Below, piece by piece: positions 53,826 to 62,469 of a stretch of DNA of 64,000 nt. The DNA lies in contig NZ_FXAW01000001.1 in assembly GCF_900177665.1 (NCBI RefSeq), forward strand, positions 186,001-250,000. The letters run 5' to 3'. The first letter of the stretch is position 1. Each line of letters starts with the position of its first letter. The translations under genes were made by a program, and so were the position numbers. Origin of the DNA: Marivirga sericea (GTDB lineage: Bacteria > Bacteroidota > Bacteroidia > Cytophagales > Cyclobacteriaceae). The notes beneath the pieces were generated by a model. The model did no database searches. It worked only from the letters and a program-made list of their open reading frames with translations, and had not been told where the DNA came from.

Positions 53826-55793
53826 CTATTGTATTGATATATTTTCGATCAAAGCTTTATATGTAGGGTCCGACTCGAGGGTTTTAGGGTTTCCAATGAT
53901 GACTAGTTTTCTTTTCGCTCGTGTCAGGGCTACATTTAATCGTCTGTAATCTCGTAGGAAGCCGATATTCCCTTCTTGGTTTGATCTTACTAAACTAATG
54001 ATAATTACTTCCTTTTCTCTGCCCTGGAAGCCATCTATTGATTTTATTTCAATGTGATAATCTCGTAAAGCAGATTTCAAACGACTTACTTGCTGATCGT
54101 AGGGGGAGATAATACCGATATCTGCCGGGAACAAACGTGAAGATAGGAGGGCATCAGTAATCTCTTTTGTCAGTTGTATTTCTGCTTGATTAAAAAAGGA
54201 ATAACTATCTGCTAACTGCTCTTCTAGTCCTTCAGTGCAAGGGATAAATACGATCGGTTTAGTAGCTTTCACTACCTCTTCGATCTTTGGGTTGATGTAC
54301 GGAAATGATTCAAAGCCGGGCAAGTCTAGTAGTGTATGATGCTTAACAGATGGATGCGCCTTCAATTGATTTTGGTAAAATCGATCATTAGAAAAGCGCA
54401 TGATTTCCTGATGCATTCTATACTGAATCGTTAAAATATCAATTCTATCTTCAGGTAATTCTTGCTGAAATCGTTCGAATAAACTAATGCTTAGACTACT
54501 CGCTTCTCTTGCTTTTACCGTAGGAGGGAGCTGCTGGTGATCACCGGCCAGCACCCATTTTCTACCCTTCACTAGAGGTATTAATGCTTCCGGTTCTGTA
54601 GATTGAGTAGCTTCATCTATGCATACAATATCGAAAATGATGTCCTTCAATAACTCACTCCCCGCAGTGGAATTTGTACTACAAATGACAGCGCTTTTTT
54701 CTAAAATGCTTTCGATTGCTTGCGTTTGCAAAGCTTGGGCTTCTTCATAGTTTCGATTAATTTCTTGCTGTATTTTTATCCATCTTGCCATCTTTCGAAT
54801 CTTTGAATTCTGGATTCCGCGGTAAGATTTTTTAGCACTTGCTAATTGTACTATTTTTTGATCACTCAGTCCTCTTCTGTTTTGGCCAGAAGCTGGAATA
54901 TAGTCATCTTGCTCTTTCTTTAAAATCTGAATTTTATTCCAAATCCCATTAGCTTGCTGATAATCCGGATGGTCTTGCAACTGAACATCCAAACTCAGAT
55001 TCAGTAAATCCTCATCCATTCGAACCGGATTGCCAATCCGAGTAGAAGGAATTTTTAATGCTTGCAGTTTCTCTAAAATATTATCTACTGCTGTATTGGA
55101 AGGTGCGGTTACTAATATTTTTTTACCACTCTCGAAAAATGATTTTATTAAATAGGATAGGGTAGTGGTTTTCCCTGTGCCCGGTGGGCCATGTATTAGA
55201 AAAATATCATTTGAGGCAAATGCTTTTTGAATGATATTCATTTGCTTAGGATTTAAAAAAGCACCATCTATAGTTAGGTTTGGGTCAATTACTTTTTCTT
55301 GATTAAATGCAATATTTGCTTTAATGTATTCTTGTAAGATGGGCAACTGATTAAGCTGCTTGATTGCATCGATCATTCTTTGAAAAGTGATATCATTTGA
55401 GAAGAGATCTAATCTTAAGTTTTTACCGTAAACTAAGTAGGGTGGTACCTTATTGTAGGCAATCGTAATACTCCTTTTTGTCTTGCCTACAACGGTGGCT
55501 TGTTCTTCTTTTCCAGTGGGTTTGTCTTTAGAAACAATCACTACATCACCATTTGATATTTCGTTGTCGGGAAGACCAGAACCTCTTACCAACTTTACTA
55601 AGTAAACACCGCCAATCCCAGTGCCGGCATCACGCCCCGATAAGGTTAAGAGCGCTCTGCCTTTTTGCTCCCGTTGCCGACCTGTTAAAAGTAGAATCTC
55701 ATTTAAGTGAAAATCCATTTCAGCTTTTCTCTCCTCTTGGATCAGTCCTTCAAAATAGACCTGGTACTTAGTGATGTCAGTAAACCTCTTCAT
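53826..55793 (-). CDS. SF1B DNA/RNA helicase (IGHMBP2/Dna2-like)
   Basis: 655 aa from the ATG at 55793, which gives MKRFTDITKYQVYFEGLIQEER; the frame is open upstream but adds an unlikely N-terminus. An SMUBP-type beta-barrel region (about residues 40-130) precedes the motor. Motif I is HGPPGTGKTTTLSYL, motif II IVCIDEATQSTEPEALIPL, motif III WVLAGDHQQLPPTV, motif IV near ILTIQYRMHQEI, motif V IDGFQGREKEVIIISLVRS and motif VI LNVALTRAKRKLVIIG. It unwinds nucleic acid 5' to 3' in family relatives, for repair or RNA processing. Confidence 0.92.
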   Translation of the reverse strand: MKRFTDITKYQVYFEGLIQEERKAEMDFHLNEILLLTGRQREQKGRALLTLSGRDAGTGIGGVYLVKLVRGSGLPDNEISNGDVVIVSKDKPTGKEEQATVVGKTKRSITIAYNKVPPYLVYGKNLRLDLFSNDITFQRMIDAIKQLNQLPILQEYIKANIAFNQEKVIDPNLTIDGAFLNPKQMNIIQKAFASNDIFLIHGPPGTGKTTTLSYLIKSFFESGKKILVTAPSNTAVDNILEKLQALKIPSTRIGNPVRMDEDLLNLSLDVQLQDHPDYQQANGIWNKIQILKKEQDDYIPASGQNRRGLSDQKIVQLASAKKSYRGIQNSKIRKMARWIKIQQEINRNYEEAQALQTQAIESILEKSAVICSTNSTAGSELLKDIIFDIVCIDEATQSTEPEALIPLVKGRKWVLAGDHQQLPPTVKAREASSLSISLFERFQQELPEDRIDILTIQYRMHQEIMRFSNDRFYQNQLKAHPSVKHHTLLDLPGFESFPYINPKIEEVVKATKPIVFIPCTEGLEEQLADSYSFFNQAEIQLTKEITDALLSSRLFPADIGIISPYDQQVSRLKSALRDYHIEIKSIDGFQGREKEVIIISLVRSNQEGNIGFLRDYRRLNVALTRAKRKLVIIGNPKTLESDPTYKALIENISIQ

Positions 55794-56509
55794 TGATAGT
55801 ATTCTTTTTCTTGGATTCACAAACTTAACTAAAACAGAATGGTTTTTTTGCAAGTCCCTACAAAGTGGGAGGGAGTTGTAAAAGTGCAATTCGTACTCCG
55901 AATTTGTTAATGGTAAAGCGATAGTAGCAATGCTGGTTTGCGGGTTTTATGATCTTTTAAGCTGAATTTCTCTTTAGGCTCATATTGCAATATTTCTATA
56001 GGAATGTGTATTTTCGATAAATTATTCGATTTTCGATCTTTGTACAAGACTAAACGGATAAAACGTGTAACCGAATTTAATTCTGTGATATTTTTGTACT
56101 TAAAGTAGAGTATCAGTAAGTACGTTTAATTAATTCTAAATGAGTAGGTAATATTTGTTAAATGAAGTGATAGTTTAATATATTACTCAGGTTACATTCT
56201 TCAGAAAAGGAGGTGTGGCCAAAGAATATTCTGTGTCTCTAATATGATGTTTTTCGTCTTTTGATGAATGCTTCGTAAGGTATGTTAAGCAAATGCATTA
56301 TTTTATTGAAGAAGAGAAATTGTATTATTGTAGTGTAGTGTACTTGTTGGTTTTGTAAAGACTTTTAATGTGCTCCCTTCTGTAGTAATTTTGTTTTGTT
56401 GGATGGTTTTTTTTGGATATTAAAATAGTTTAATTTCAATTTTTTGTAATAGAATGATTTTGTTGGCCTTGAGAACTTAACTTTATGATTTTTTAACTAT
56501 TATAGTTTT
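55794..56509. other. Long AT-rich intergenic region, no gene seen
   Basis: About 715 bp between two divergent genes. I see only AT-rich sequence with T-runs near the downstream gene (56400-56460). TAACTTTA at 56478-56485 is an imperfect -7 box before the start at 56510. No repeat or RNA gene is recognisable. Confidence 0.55.
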
Positions 56510-57514
56510 ATGAAAAAGCTAATAGTTGTTATTGTTTCGGTGTTGGTTTTAGGTTTGCTGATTTTTTACTTTTGGGGGAGTTCTAGTACTTCTAATCAGG
56601 ACGAGTTCGATAAGGTGGTGACCTATACTTCGCCCGTCCAAAATGAGCCGGATACCTTATCAGTTCTAACATTTAATATTGGGTACCTTTCTGGGATGAC
56701 CAACAACCTTCCGGTAAGTAGAGACGAGTCTTTATTCTCAAGTAATTTGAAGAGATCTGTAGATGTATTAGAGCGCTACGACTTTGATTTTATAGGACTT
56801 CAAGAAGTTGATTTTAATTCCGCCAGAAGTTTTGAGTATAATCAATTTGATAGTCTTGGGAATGAACTCGATTTTTATCAAGGAGCCTACGCAGTGAACT
56901 GGGATAAGTCATATGTTCCTTTTCCTTATTTACCTATTAGGAATCATTTTGGTAAGATGCTTTCTGGTCAAGGAATACTAAGTAAAATGCAAATAGTGTC
57001 TAACGAAATTATAGTGTTAGATAGGCCAATAAATGCACCTTTTTATTATAATGCTTTTTATCTCGATCGATTATTGCAAATTAGTAAAGTGCAAATAGAA
57101 TCTGATACTTTGGTTCTAATGAACGTACATTTGGAAGCCTTTGATAGAGAAACGAGGGAGCAACAAGCCGATAAAGTATTGAAGGTTTTTAAGTCCTATG
57201 CCTACGATTACCCTGTTATATTAATGGGTGATTTTAATAGTCGGCCGCCTTTCGCTAGTGAGATTTTAGAAGTGGAAAGAACAATTGATATTTTTATGAA
57301 AAACCCTTTGCTCGGTGAGGCAATTTCGAAGGATCGATATCTCCAAGATGAACAGCGGTTTTTTACTTTTAATACAGAGCAGCCATATGAAAGACTGGAT
57401 TATATATTTTATAATAAAAACAAGATTCGTAAAATCGAAAGCGAGGTGTTGCGGGAGGCTGGAGATATTTCCGATCACCTTCCTGTGTGGACGACATTTA
57501 TGATAATGGAGTAA
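56510..57514 (+). CDS. Endonuclease/exonuclease/phosphatase family protein, membrane-anchored
   Basis: A 334-aa protein with one N-terminal membrane helix (VIVSVLVLGLLIFYFWG) and then an EEP domain. VLTFNIGYLSG, FDFIGLQEVDFNS (metal-binding Glu), LVLMNVHLEAF (catalytic His), YPVILMGDFNSRPP (Asp/Asn pair) and AGDISDHLPVWTTF (DH) appear in family order. Such enzymes cut phosphodiesters in DNA, lipids or inositol phosphates. The membrane anchor argues for an envelope substrate and against DNA repair. Confidence 0.9.
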   Translation: MKKLIVVIVSVLVLGLLIFYFWGSSSTSNQDEFDKVVTYTSPVQNEPDTLSVLTFNIGYLSGMTNNLPVSRDESLFSSNLKRSVDVLERYDFDFIGLQEVDFNSARSFEYNQFDSLGNELDFYQGAYAVNWDKSYVPFPYLPIRNHFGKMLSGQGILSKMQIVSNEIIVLDRPINAPFYYNAFYLDRLLQISKVQIESDTLVLMNVHLEAFDRETREQQADKVLKVFKSYAYDYPVILMGDFNSRPPFASEILEVERTIDIFMKNPLLGEAISKDRYLQDEQRFFTFNTEQPYERLDYIFYNKNKIRKIESEVLREAGDISDHLPVWTTFMIME

Positions 57515-57563
57515 TGCTTGTCAATATTTCTTTTTAATTTGAGCTTTTAAAATTTACTTAAAA

Positions 57564-58115
57564 ATGATGAATTCTAAAATTCAAAAACATTGGGCACGTC
57601 TTGAAGAAAGCAAGGGATATTACAGTGCACTATTGGAGGTGTTCAGTGATGAGCAACTAAATTTTCATCCCGAGCAAGGGGCATGGTCTATGTTGGATGT
57701 GATGCAGCATCTTTATACTTCAGAAAGCATTAGTTTGAAATTTATGCAGAATTTTGATTTCAACCGTAAAGATGAAAAGGTGGGGTTGAAATCTCAGATT
57801 AAAACGATCTTGTTAGTTAATAGATTGAATTCTAAAAAGAAGTACAAAGCACCCAAAGTATTAGCAGAGAAAAAAGACAGTTTAAACATCAGCCAAGATG
57901 CCCACCAGTTTTCACATCAGTGGGAAGATTTGAGAAACGAGATGTTTAGCTTTTTGGAAGAATTTAGGGATGAAAAGATTGGTCACTTTGTTTTCGCACA
58001 TCCTGCAGTAGGTAAGCTGAATGTCTTGCAAACTTTACAGTTTTTTGTCGCGCACTTGAAACACCATCAATATCAAATTGAAGCGATCAATCATCACAAG
58101 GATTTTCCTAAATAG
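57564..58115 (+). CDS. DinB superfamily protein
   Basis: A 183-aa four-helix-bundle protein. WARLEESKGYYSALLEVFSDEQLNFHPEQGAWSMLDVMQHLYTSE is a DinB-like start with the first conserved His in QHLYTSE. FFVAHLKHHQYQIEAI near the end supplies the paired His of the metal site. Such proteins are metal-dependent thiol-transferase relatives (bacillithiol or mycothiol type) or of unknown activity. It begins 50 nt after the EEP gene. Confidence 0.88.
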   Translation: MMNSKIQKHWARLEESKGYYSALLEVFSDEQLNFHPEQGAWSMLDVMQHLYTSESISLKFMQNFDFNRKDEKVGLKSQIKTILLVNRLNSKKKYKAPKVLAEKKDSLNISQDAHQFSHQWEDLRNEMFSFLEEFRDEKIGHFVFAHPAVGKLNVLQTLQFFVAHLKHHQYQIEAINHHKDFPK

Positions 58116-58127
58116 AGTTCTTTTCTT

Positions 58128-58730
58128 ATGTTGAATAATAGATGGATGAAAAGTGGTTTCTGGCTTTTATTATTAAGTGGGTCAATTTATGCTACCATAA
58201 AATTTGATTCATTCTTTATTTGTGAAAGGTCATTACCACTTGATGGTTTAGAGTCATGGCTAATAATAATTTTTACTGTGTTTTTCTTGTACAAATTCTT
58301 TTTCTCAGTATTCTTAAATTTAAATAAAGACCATGTTTTTGGTCTGTTTGGTATAGTAACCTTAGCTTATTTTGCCATATTTTTGAAGATAAGTAATAAA
58401 AATAAAATTGATGATTTGAAAGAAAATGGTGGAATTGTGATCTCTTCGGAAATTGTCGATAAAATGCCGATTAAGAAAAGAGATTCTAAATTAAATGTCT
58501 TGTACAATTATGAAAATAATTCCTTTGAAAAGTGGATCGAAGTCAGTGATGAAGATTTTAGAAGAAAAAAGAAAGGTGATACCGTATTGCTATTGTATTC
58601 ACCCACATGTCGCTCCACTAGCATAGCTTATGACCTATATCCCTCCAAGTCTGATATCAAAAAATGCTTGAATGGTTGTGAGTTTGAGTACGGTAAAAAG
58701 GGATTAAGACAAATAAAAGGGAAAAAATAA
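58128..58730 (+). CDS. Membrane protein at the start of the accessory array, unknown
   Basis: A 200-aa protein I do not recognise. It has three N-terminal hydrophobic segments (about residues 10-25, 40-65 and 72-90) and a C-terminal soluble part (about residues 95-200) rich in Lys, with CRSTSIAYDLYPSKSDIKKCLNGCEFEYG. It starts 13 nt after the DinB gene and ends where the first copy of the array repeat begins. It may be an envelope-facing immunity-type protein, but nothing in the sequence proves it. Confidence 0.6.
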   Translation: MLNNRWMKSGFWLLLLSGSIYATIKFDSFFICERSLPLDGLESWLIIIFTVFFLYKFFFSVFLNLNKDHVFGLFGIVTLAYFAIFLKISNKNKIDDLKENGGIVISSEIVDKMPIKKRDSKLNVLYNYENNSFEKWIEVSDEDFRRKKKGDTVLLLYSPTCRSTSIAYDLYPSKSDIKKCLNGCEFEYGKKGLRQIKGKK

Positions 58731-58841
58731 AAGGCAAAAGACTAACTGTTTTTACATCAATCAAAAATAGTAATTAACGTACTGAAACATGAAAAAAACT
58801 TTACTGATATTCTTTATTACACTAAGCGCTTTAGGGCAGCT
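58731..58841 (+). repeat. Array repeat, copy A (upstream block plus signal-peptide start)
   Basis: 58 bp before the ATG at 58789 and the first 53 coding bases. The leading block AAGGCAAAAGACTAAC is identical in copy B (60253), again exactly 58 bp before its ATG. The coding part is 52/53 identical with copy C (61831-61883). The conserved segment therefore spans promoter or leader region and signal peptide. Confidence 0.75.
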
Positions 58842-59126
58842 GCTGGCTTTTTCTGGCAGCAAGAGTACAAGTAGTTTAGGCACAAGAAGCAAGCTTATTG
58901 AATATGATTCCAGCACTGGGCACGCATTATCCTGCGCACCGCGCGTGAGGGGAGTGATCAATGGATTCAGAGTTCAAATAAGTTAGAGTATATTTTAGAT
59001 AATGATCTAGCTCAAGATTTAAAAGACTTTGGTGATTACAAGAGAATTTTAGCGAATGTAGAACCAAATGGAAATGTTATTCTTAAGGAATTAGATGAAA
59101 ATGGTAATATATCAGGTAATTTTTAA
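58789..59126 (+). pseudogene. Decayed secreted toxin-like gene, module A
   Basis: The frame from ATG 58789 encodes a signal peptide MKKTLLIFFITLSALGQLLAF and stops at 58984-58986. Another frame, open from 58908 to the TAA at 59124-59126, encodes a 72-residue tail including LEYILDNDLAQDLKDFGDYK and GNVILKELDENGNISGNF, which reads like the end of a globular domain. The two parts need a frameshift to join, and the middle of the gene seems lost. An immunity-like gene starts 9 nt after the tail, the normal toxin-immunity order. Confidence 0.6.
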
Positions 59127-59135
59127 CAGAAAGGT

Positions 59136-59915
59136 ATGATGGCTATCGATTTTCCTAAAAGCTATTGGCACAATTATATAGAAGAATTAAGCCGAATTAT
59201 ATATAGAAGTCAGAATAGACTAACTTCGGAAGAGTTTCCGAAGGAAAGAATAAATTATGTCGGTAGAGGTCTTGCTTCAAATTATTTAAAATTGACAATT
59301 GCCCATTACACTTCTTCAAAAAACATTGAAGTGGCAAGGGAATCAATTCTAAAAGTAATTAGATATACTCATACAAGTTGGGATGGTTTTTGGAAACTCA
59401 AGAATTCTAAAGGAAAAGTTTTAAATCAATATATTTTATCCGCCTATGATGAAATGTTATGGACTTTAAGCCTGACTATTTTATTAAGAATAGATAATTC
59501 CGAATTTAAAAAGCTAGTTGAAATTATTGATCGAGATAATGTAAAAGATGAACTATTTGAATTTATAATAAACGGTAAAATTTCTTCACGAATTTCCTCA
59601 TCAGAGGAAAGTTATGAAGAGTATTTTGCGATTCCCACTATTTTCGAAAAATTAAGACTGGCTATTAAATCGGAAAGCAAGAGAGAGGCAGAACTATTAA
59701 TTAAAGATTTTTTAGAAAAAGATTGGTACAAAAAGCATAAAGATGCAGGATGGCATAATTCGCACAAAAGTAAAAATAATATTTACTTTGGTTATTGGAG
59801 TTTTGAATCTGCTGCTATCACTTGTCTAATGGATTTGGATGATAGTGATTATCAGGGTAATGAATTTTATCCTAGAGCTTTGGTAGATTACTATAAAAAA
59901 ACAAGTAGCAAATGA
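59136..59915 (+). CDS. PoNi-like (DUF1910/DUF1911) immunity protein
   Basis: A 259-aa all-helical protein. The N-terminal half (KVIRYTHTSWDGFWKLKNSKGKVLNQYILSAYDEMLWTLSLTILL) fits DUF1910. The C-terminal half, with NIYFGYWSFESAAITCLMDLDDSDYQGNEFYPRALVDYY, fits DUF1911. Such proteins (PoNi) neutralise PoNe-type DNase toxins of polymorphic toxin systems. Here the toxin upstream is only a remnant, so this is an orphan immunity gene. It overlaps the next gene by 4 nt. The family call is from memory of the motif. Confidence 0.75.
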   Translation: MMAIDFPKSYWHNYIEELSRIIYRSQNRLTSEEFPKERINYVGRGLASNYLKLTIAHYTSSKNIEVARESILKVIRYTHTSWDGFWKLKNSKGKVLNQYILSAYDEMLWTLSLTILLRIDNSEFKKLVEIIDRDNVKDELFEFIINGKISSRISSSEESYEEYFAIPTIFEKLRLAIKSESKREAELLIKDFLEKDWYKKHKDAGWHNSHKSKNNIYFGYWSFESAAITCLMDLDDSDYQGNEFYPRALVDYYKKTSSK

Positions 59916-60205
59916 AGCGAAATCAGAAAAAAGAAAAACCTGCATCTGAATATTTTGTAATAGGAGGATTAAATTTATTAATATCTATTTGCTTACTTTT
60001 CAATGGATTCAACTACTTGACTAGTCGTTTTATAGAAAATGGTGAAATAGTTGGGGGTAATAATAAACATAAGGCTTTGTTAGCTCTATTTTCGATATTA
60101 GAAAATGGCTGGTGGAAATACTTATTTGTTTTGTTTTTTGGTCTGATCGGGTTTTTGATGATAAAGGAAGGTAGACAAAAACTTAAGGATAGAAATAAGA
60201 AGTAG
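59912..60205 (+). CDS. Small two-helix membrane protein, unknown
   Basis: A 97-aa protein with two membrane helices (about residues 14-35, FVIGGLNLLISICLLFNGF, and residues 68-84, YLFVLFFGLIGFLMI) and a basic tail EGRQKLKDRNKK. Its start overlaps the stop of the PoNi-like gene by 4 nt (ATGA), so it is translationally coupled. It may help the immunity protein at the membrane. No family recognised. Confidence 0.6.
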   Translation: MKRNQKKEKPASEYFVIGGLNLLISICLLFNGFNYLTSRFIENGEIVGGNNKHKALLALFSILENGWWKYLFVLFFGLIGFLMIKEGRQKLKDRNKK

Positions 60206-60252
60206 AAATTTAAAAACATCTAGGTAGAATAGCAAAAAGCAAAAAAATAGTG

Positions 60253-60418
60253 AAGGCAAAAGACTAACCAAATTACCTCAACCAAAAAAAATAAATTAAG
60301 GTCCTGAAATATGAAAAAAACTTTACTGATCTATTGGTTACCTTCAGTGCTGTTGTCATCAAGCACGCATGGTAGGAGCGGTGGAAATGACAATAGTGAT
60401 GGGAAGTGTTTTAATTAG
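60253..60418 (+). pseudogene. Array repeat, copy B: truncated signal-peptide ORF
   Basis: Upstream block AAGGCAAAAGACTAAC at 60253, ATG at 60311, then the 20 bases shared by all copies. After MKKTLLI the sequence diverges (YWLPSVLLSSSTHG) and stops at 60416-60418 after 35 codons. Downstream, one frame ends with ADGHTRNACDNREKINNGL, but no toxin domain is left. The next intact gene starts at 60516. Confidence 0.55.
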
Positions 60419-60515
60419 CTATTGATCATTTTAATTAAAAGAAATGAGATTGGTAATTTACACTATGCAGATGGACACACGCGAAACGCCTGCGACAACA
60501 GGGAAAAGATAAATA

Positions 60516-61037
60516 ATGGATTATAAAGTTTTTGAAGGTGTAATTAAGAAAGGGGATTACTTAAATTTTTTTCTAGGAAAAGGAAAGTATTTCATTTTAG
60601 ATAGGGAGTATGGTGAGCATTGGGTGTATGCGATCTTTAAGGAAGTACTTTGGCCTTACGCAGAAAAGTATGGTGATTGTAGATATGAGACCGAATTCTG
60701 GAGAGGTATTATGAATTTGCTCCAAGGAAGAGATTATAAAGATGAAAATTTGATGTTAGACGCAATTGTAAATAATACATTTGTTTTTTATGAATTTGCT
60801 AATCCTTCAGTAAATTCTAGAAGAATTTTATCTACTCCGAAACATTTTTCTACAGCTTTCAAAAAGCTTTTTATAAAAAATAAAATCTCATTGAAACAAG
60901 ATAAAAGATCTGTTGGAGTTGATTGGAATTCAGCCAATGGAGGTGAAGGGGTATGGGGAGGGATATTATATAACCTCAAGTTAATGGAAGAAAAAGGCGG
61001 CCCTAACGTTTACAGTGAAATAGTAAATGATATTTAG
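60516..61037 (+). CDS. Candidate immunity protein, unknown family
   Basis: A 173-aa soluble protein without signal peptide. It starts MDYKVFEGVIKKGDYLNFFLGKGKYFILD, has DCRYETEFWRGIMNLLQGRDY and ends GGILYNLKLMEEKGGPNVYSEIVNDI. I do not recognise the family. Its place directly after remnant B is the position an immunity gene would take in a toxin-immunity cassette. Function is inferred from that context only. Confidence 0.6.
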   Translation: MDYKVFEGVIKKGDYLNFFLGKGKYFILDREYGEHWVYAIFKEVLWPYAEKYGDCRYETEFWRGIMNLLQGRDYKDENLMLDAIVNNTFVFYEFANPSVNSRRILSTPKHFSTAFKKLFIKNKISLKQDKRSVGVDWNSANGGEGVWGGILYNLKLMEEKGGPNVYSEIVNDI

Positions 61038-61195
61038 AGAGATATGTTTGAAATGAAATAGTCTAGCTCAATAAAGGATAGTTAGCAAATAGTAGGTATG
61101 GGACTACAAAATGAAACAAACAAATTAAATAAATCAAAATACAATGACATTGATTTTACACCAGATTGTTGATCATTTTAAATTGAAATAGAGAA

Positions 61196-61807
61196 ATGTA
61201 TTACTTATATATTCTTTTGAGGTTAATCATAATTCAAGCTATATGTTTCACGCTGGCATCAATATTCATTGATATGAGAAAAAATGAAGCACCAAAATAC
61301 AAATTGAATAGGCTAGAAATCTACAAGGGCTTAACATCAAGTTCAGTGGTTTTACAAATAGAAACTAATGGAGGGATTATTTTCACTAGATCATTTTTTG
61401 TTCCTTATCAAAAACCGGAGAAATTGATTAGCTATTTCGAAGAGTATCAAATCATAAACAAGGAGAATTGGATAGAACAATTACCAATAGGTGTTGTAGC
61501 GCAAGAATTAGATTTAAAATCAGATAGTGTTATTCTTTTTCAGAAGAATGGCAAGATTGAGAAATTAGCTTTTGGCGAAACCTTTGTAATTGGAGAGAAT
61601 GAGAATTCAAGTGAAATAAGTCTCGTTGACTTTTTTGGCATCTTAATTCTCTTAATTGGTTTATATTTTACCTACTTGTTTTTTGTAATAACCATTAAAT
61701 TACTCATGCATTATAAACAGACTGGTGAATTAGCAAATTTTGAATTTCCAGATTTAATCGGTGATTCGATAAGCGGTTGGAAGGAGCTATTAGGCAAGAA
61801 AAAATGA
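61196..61807 (+). CDS. Membrane protein with two anchors in the array, unknown
   Basis: A 203-aa protein with an N-terminal helix (LYILLRLIIIQAICFTLASIF), a beta-rich extracytoplasmic domain of about 115 residues (KYKLNRLEIYKGLTSSSVVLQIETNGG to FGETFVIGENENSS), and a second helix (VDFFGILILLIGLYFTYLFFVITI). The domain would face the periplasm, where an incoming toxin could be met. No family recognised. It ends 23 nt before repeat copy C. Confidence 0.6.
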   Translation: MYYLYILLRLIIIQAICFTLASIFIDMRKNEAPKYKLNRLEIYKGLTSSSVVLQIETNGGIIFTRSFFVPYQKPEKLISYFEEYQIINKENWIEQLPIGVVAQELDLKSDSVILFQKNGKIEKLAFGETFVIGENENSSEISLVDFFGILILLIGLYFTYLFFVITIKLLMHYKQTGELANFEFPDLIGDSISGWKELLGKKK

Positions 61808-61830
61808 AATATTAAATGAAGTACCATAAC

Positions 61831-62469
61831 ATGAAAAAAACTTTACTGATATTCCTTATTACACTAAGCGCTTTAGGGCAGCTTTTTGCCTTCAAAGGTT
61901 ATAAAAGCAACTATATTTGAGGCAATAGTTATAACAAATCGAAAGCAGAGAATTTAAATCTTGCTTTAGAATTGATATTAAACCACCATGCAGGGCATGG
62001 CGGGAACGGGGGCAAGTGATGGTAAACCACCAAGAGATCTTCCGGATTGGAATCATGCTAGGGATTCTTGGTTAAATGATTCAACAATGGCGAGGGAAAA
62101 TGATTTTAATAAATTTGCTGAAGTAAGTGGTTGGTATCCTTTTTATGAAATTCAATTGGCAAATGGCAATATTCTTATTTACCTGGCGAATACGTTGTAT
62201 CAAGAAAAGCGACAGATTTGAGTGAGATTTCTTTGGATACATTTGATAAACACTTAAAAGAGATGGTCAATAAATATTTACCTGGAGCCAAAGTGAATTC
62301 AACTAAGTATAAATAAGAGTCTAAAAAATTTGGTGTTACAGAACTTGAGGGTAAAATGATATTGGAATTACTAGAACCAAATAGCTCTTTTTCATTATTT
62401 AATGAATATAAAAATTATGCTGAAACCCATTATTCAATTGAAATTGTTTTAAAACCAAAAAGACCTTGA
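61831..62469 (+). pseudogene. Decayed secreted toxin-like gene, module C
   Basis: ATG 61831 starts the repeated signal peptide MKKTLLIFLITLSALGQLFAF; a TGA follows at 61918-61920. The toxin-like domain reads from about 61988 (ASDGKPPRDLPDWNHARDSWLNDS) in one frame and slips at about 62180 into a second frame (PGEYVVSRKATDLSEISL to VNSTKYK). After an in-frame TAA (62314-62316) it continues ESKKFGVTELEGKMILELLE to the final TGA at 62467-62469. So there are one early stop, at least one frameshift of one base and one late stop. The final stop overlaps the next gene's start. Confidence 0.65.
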
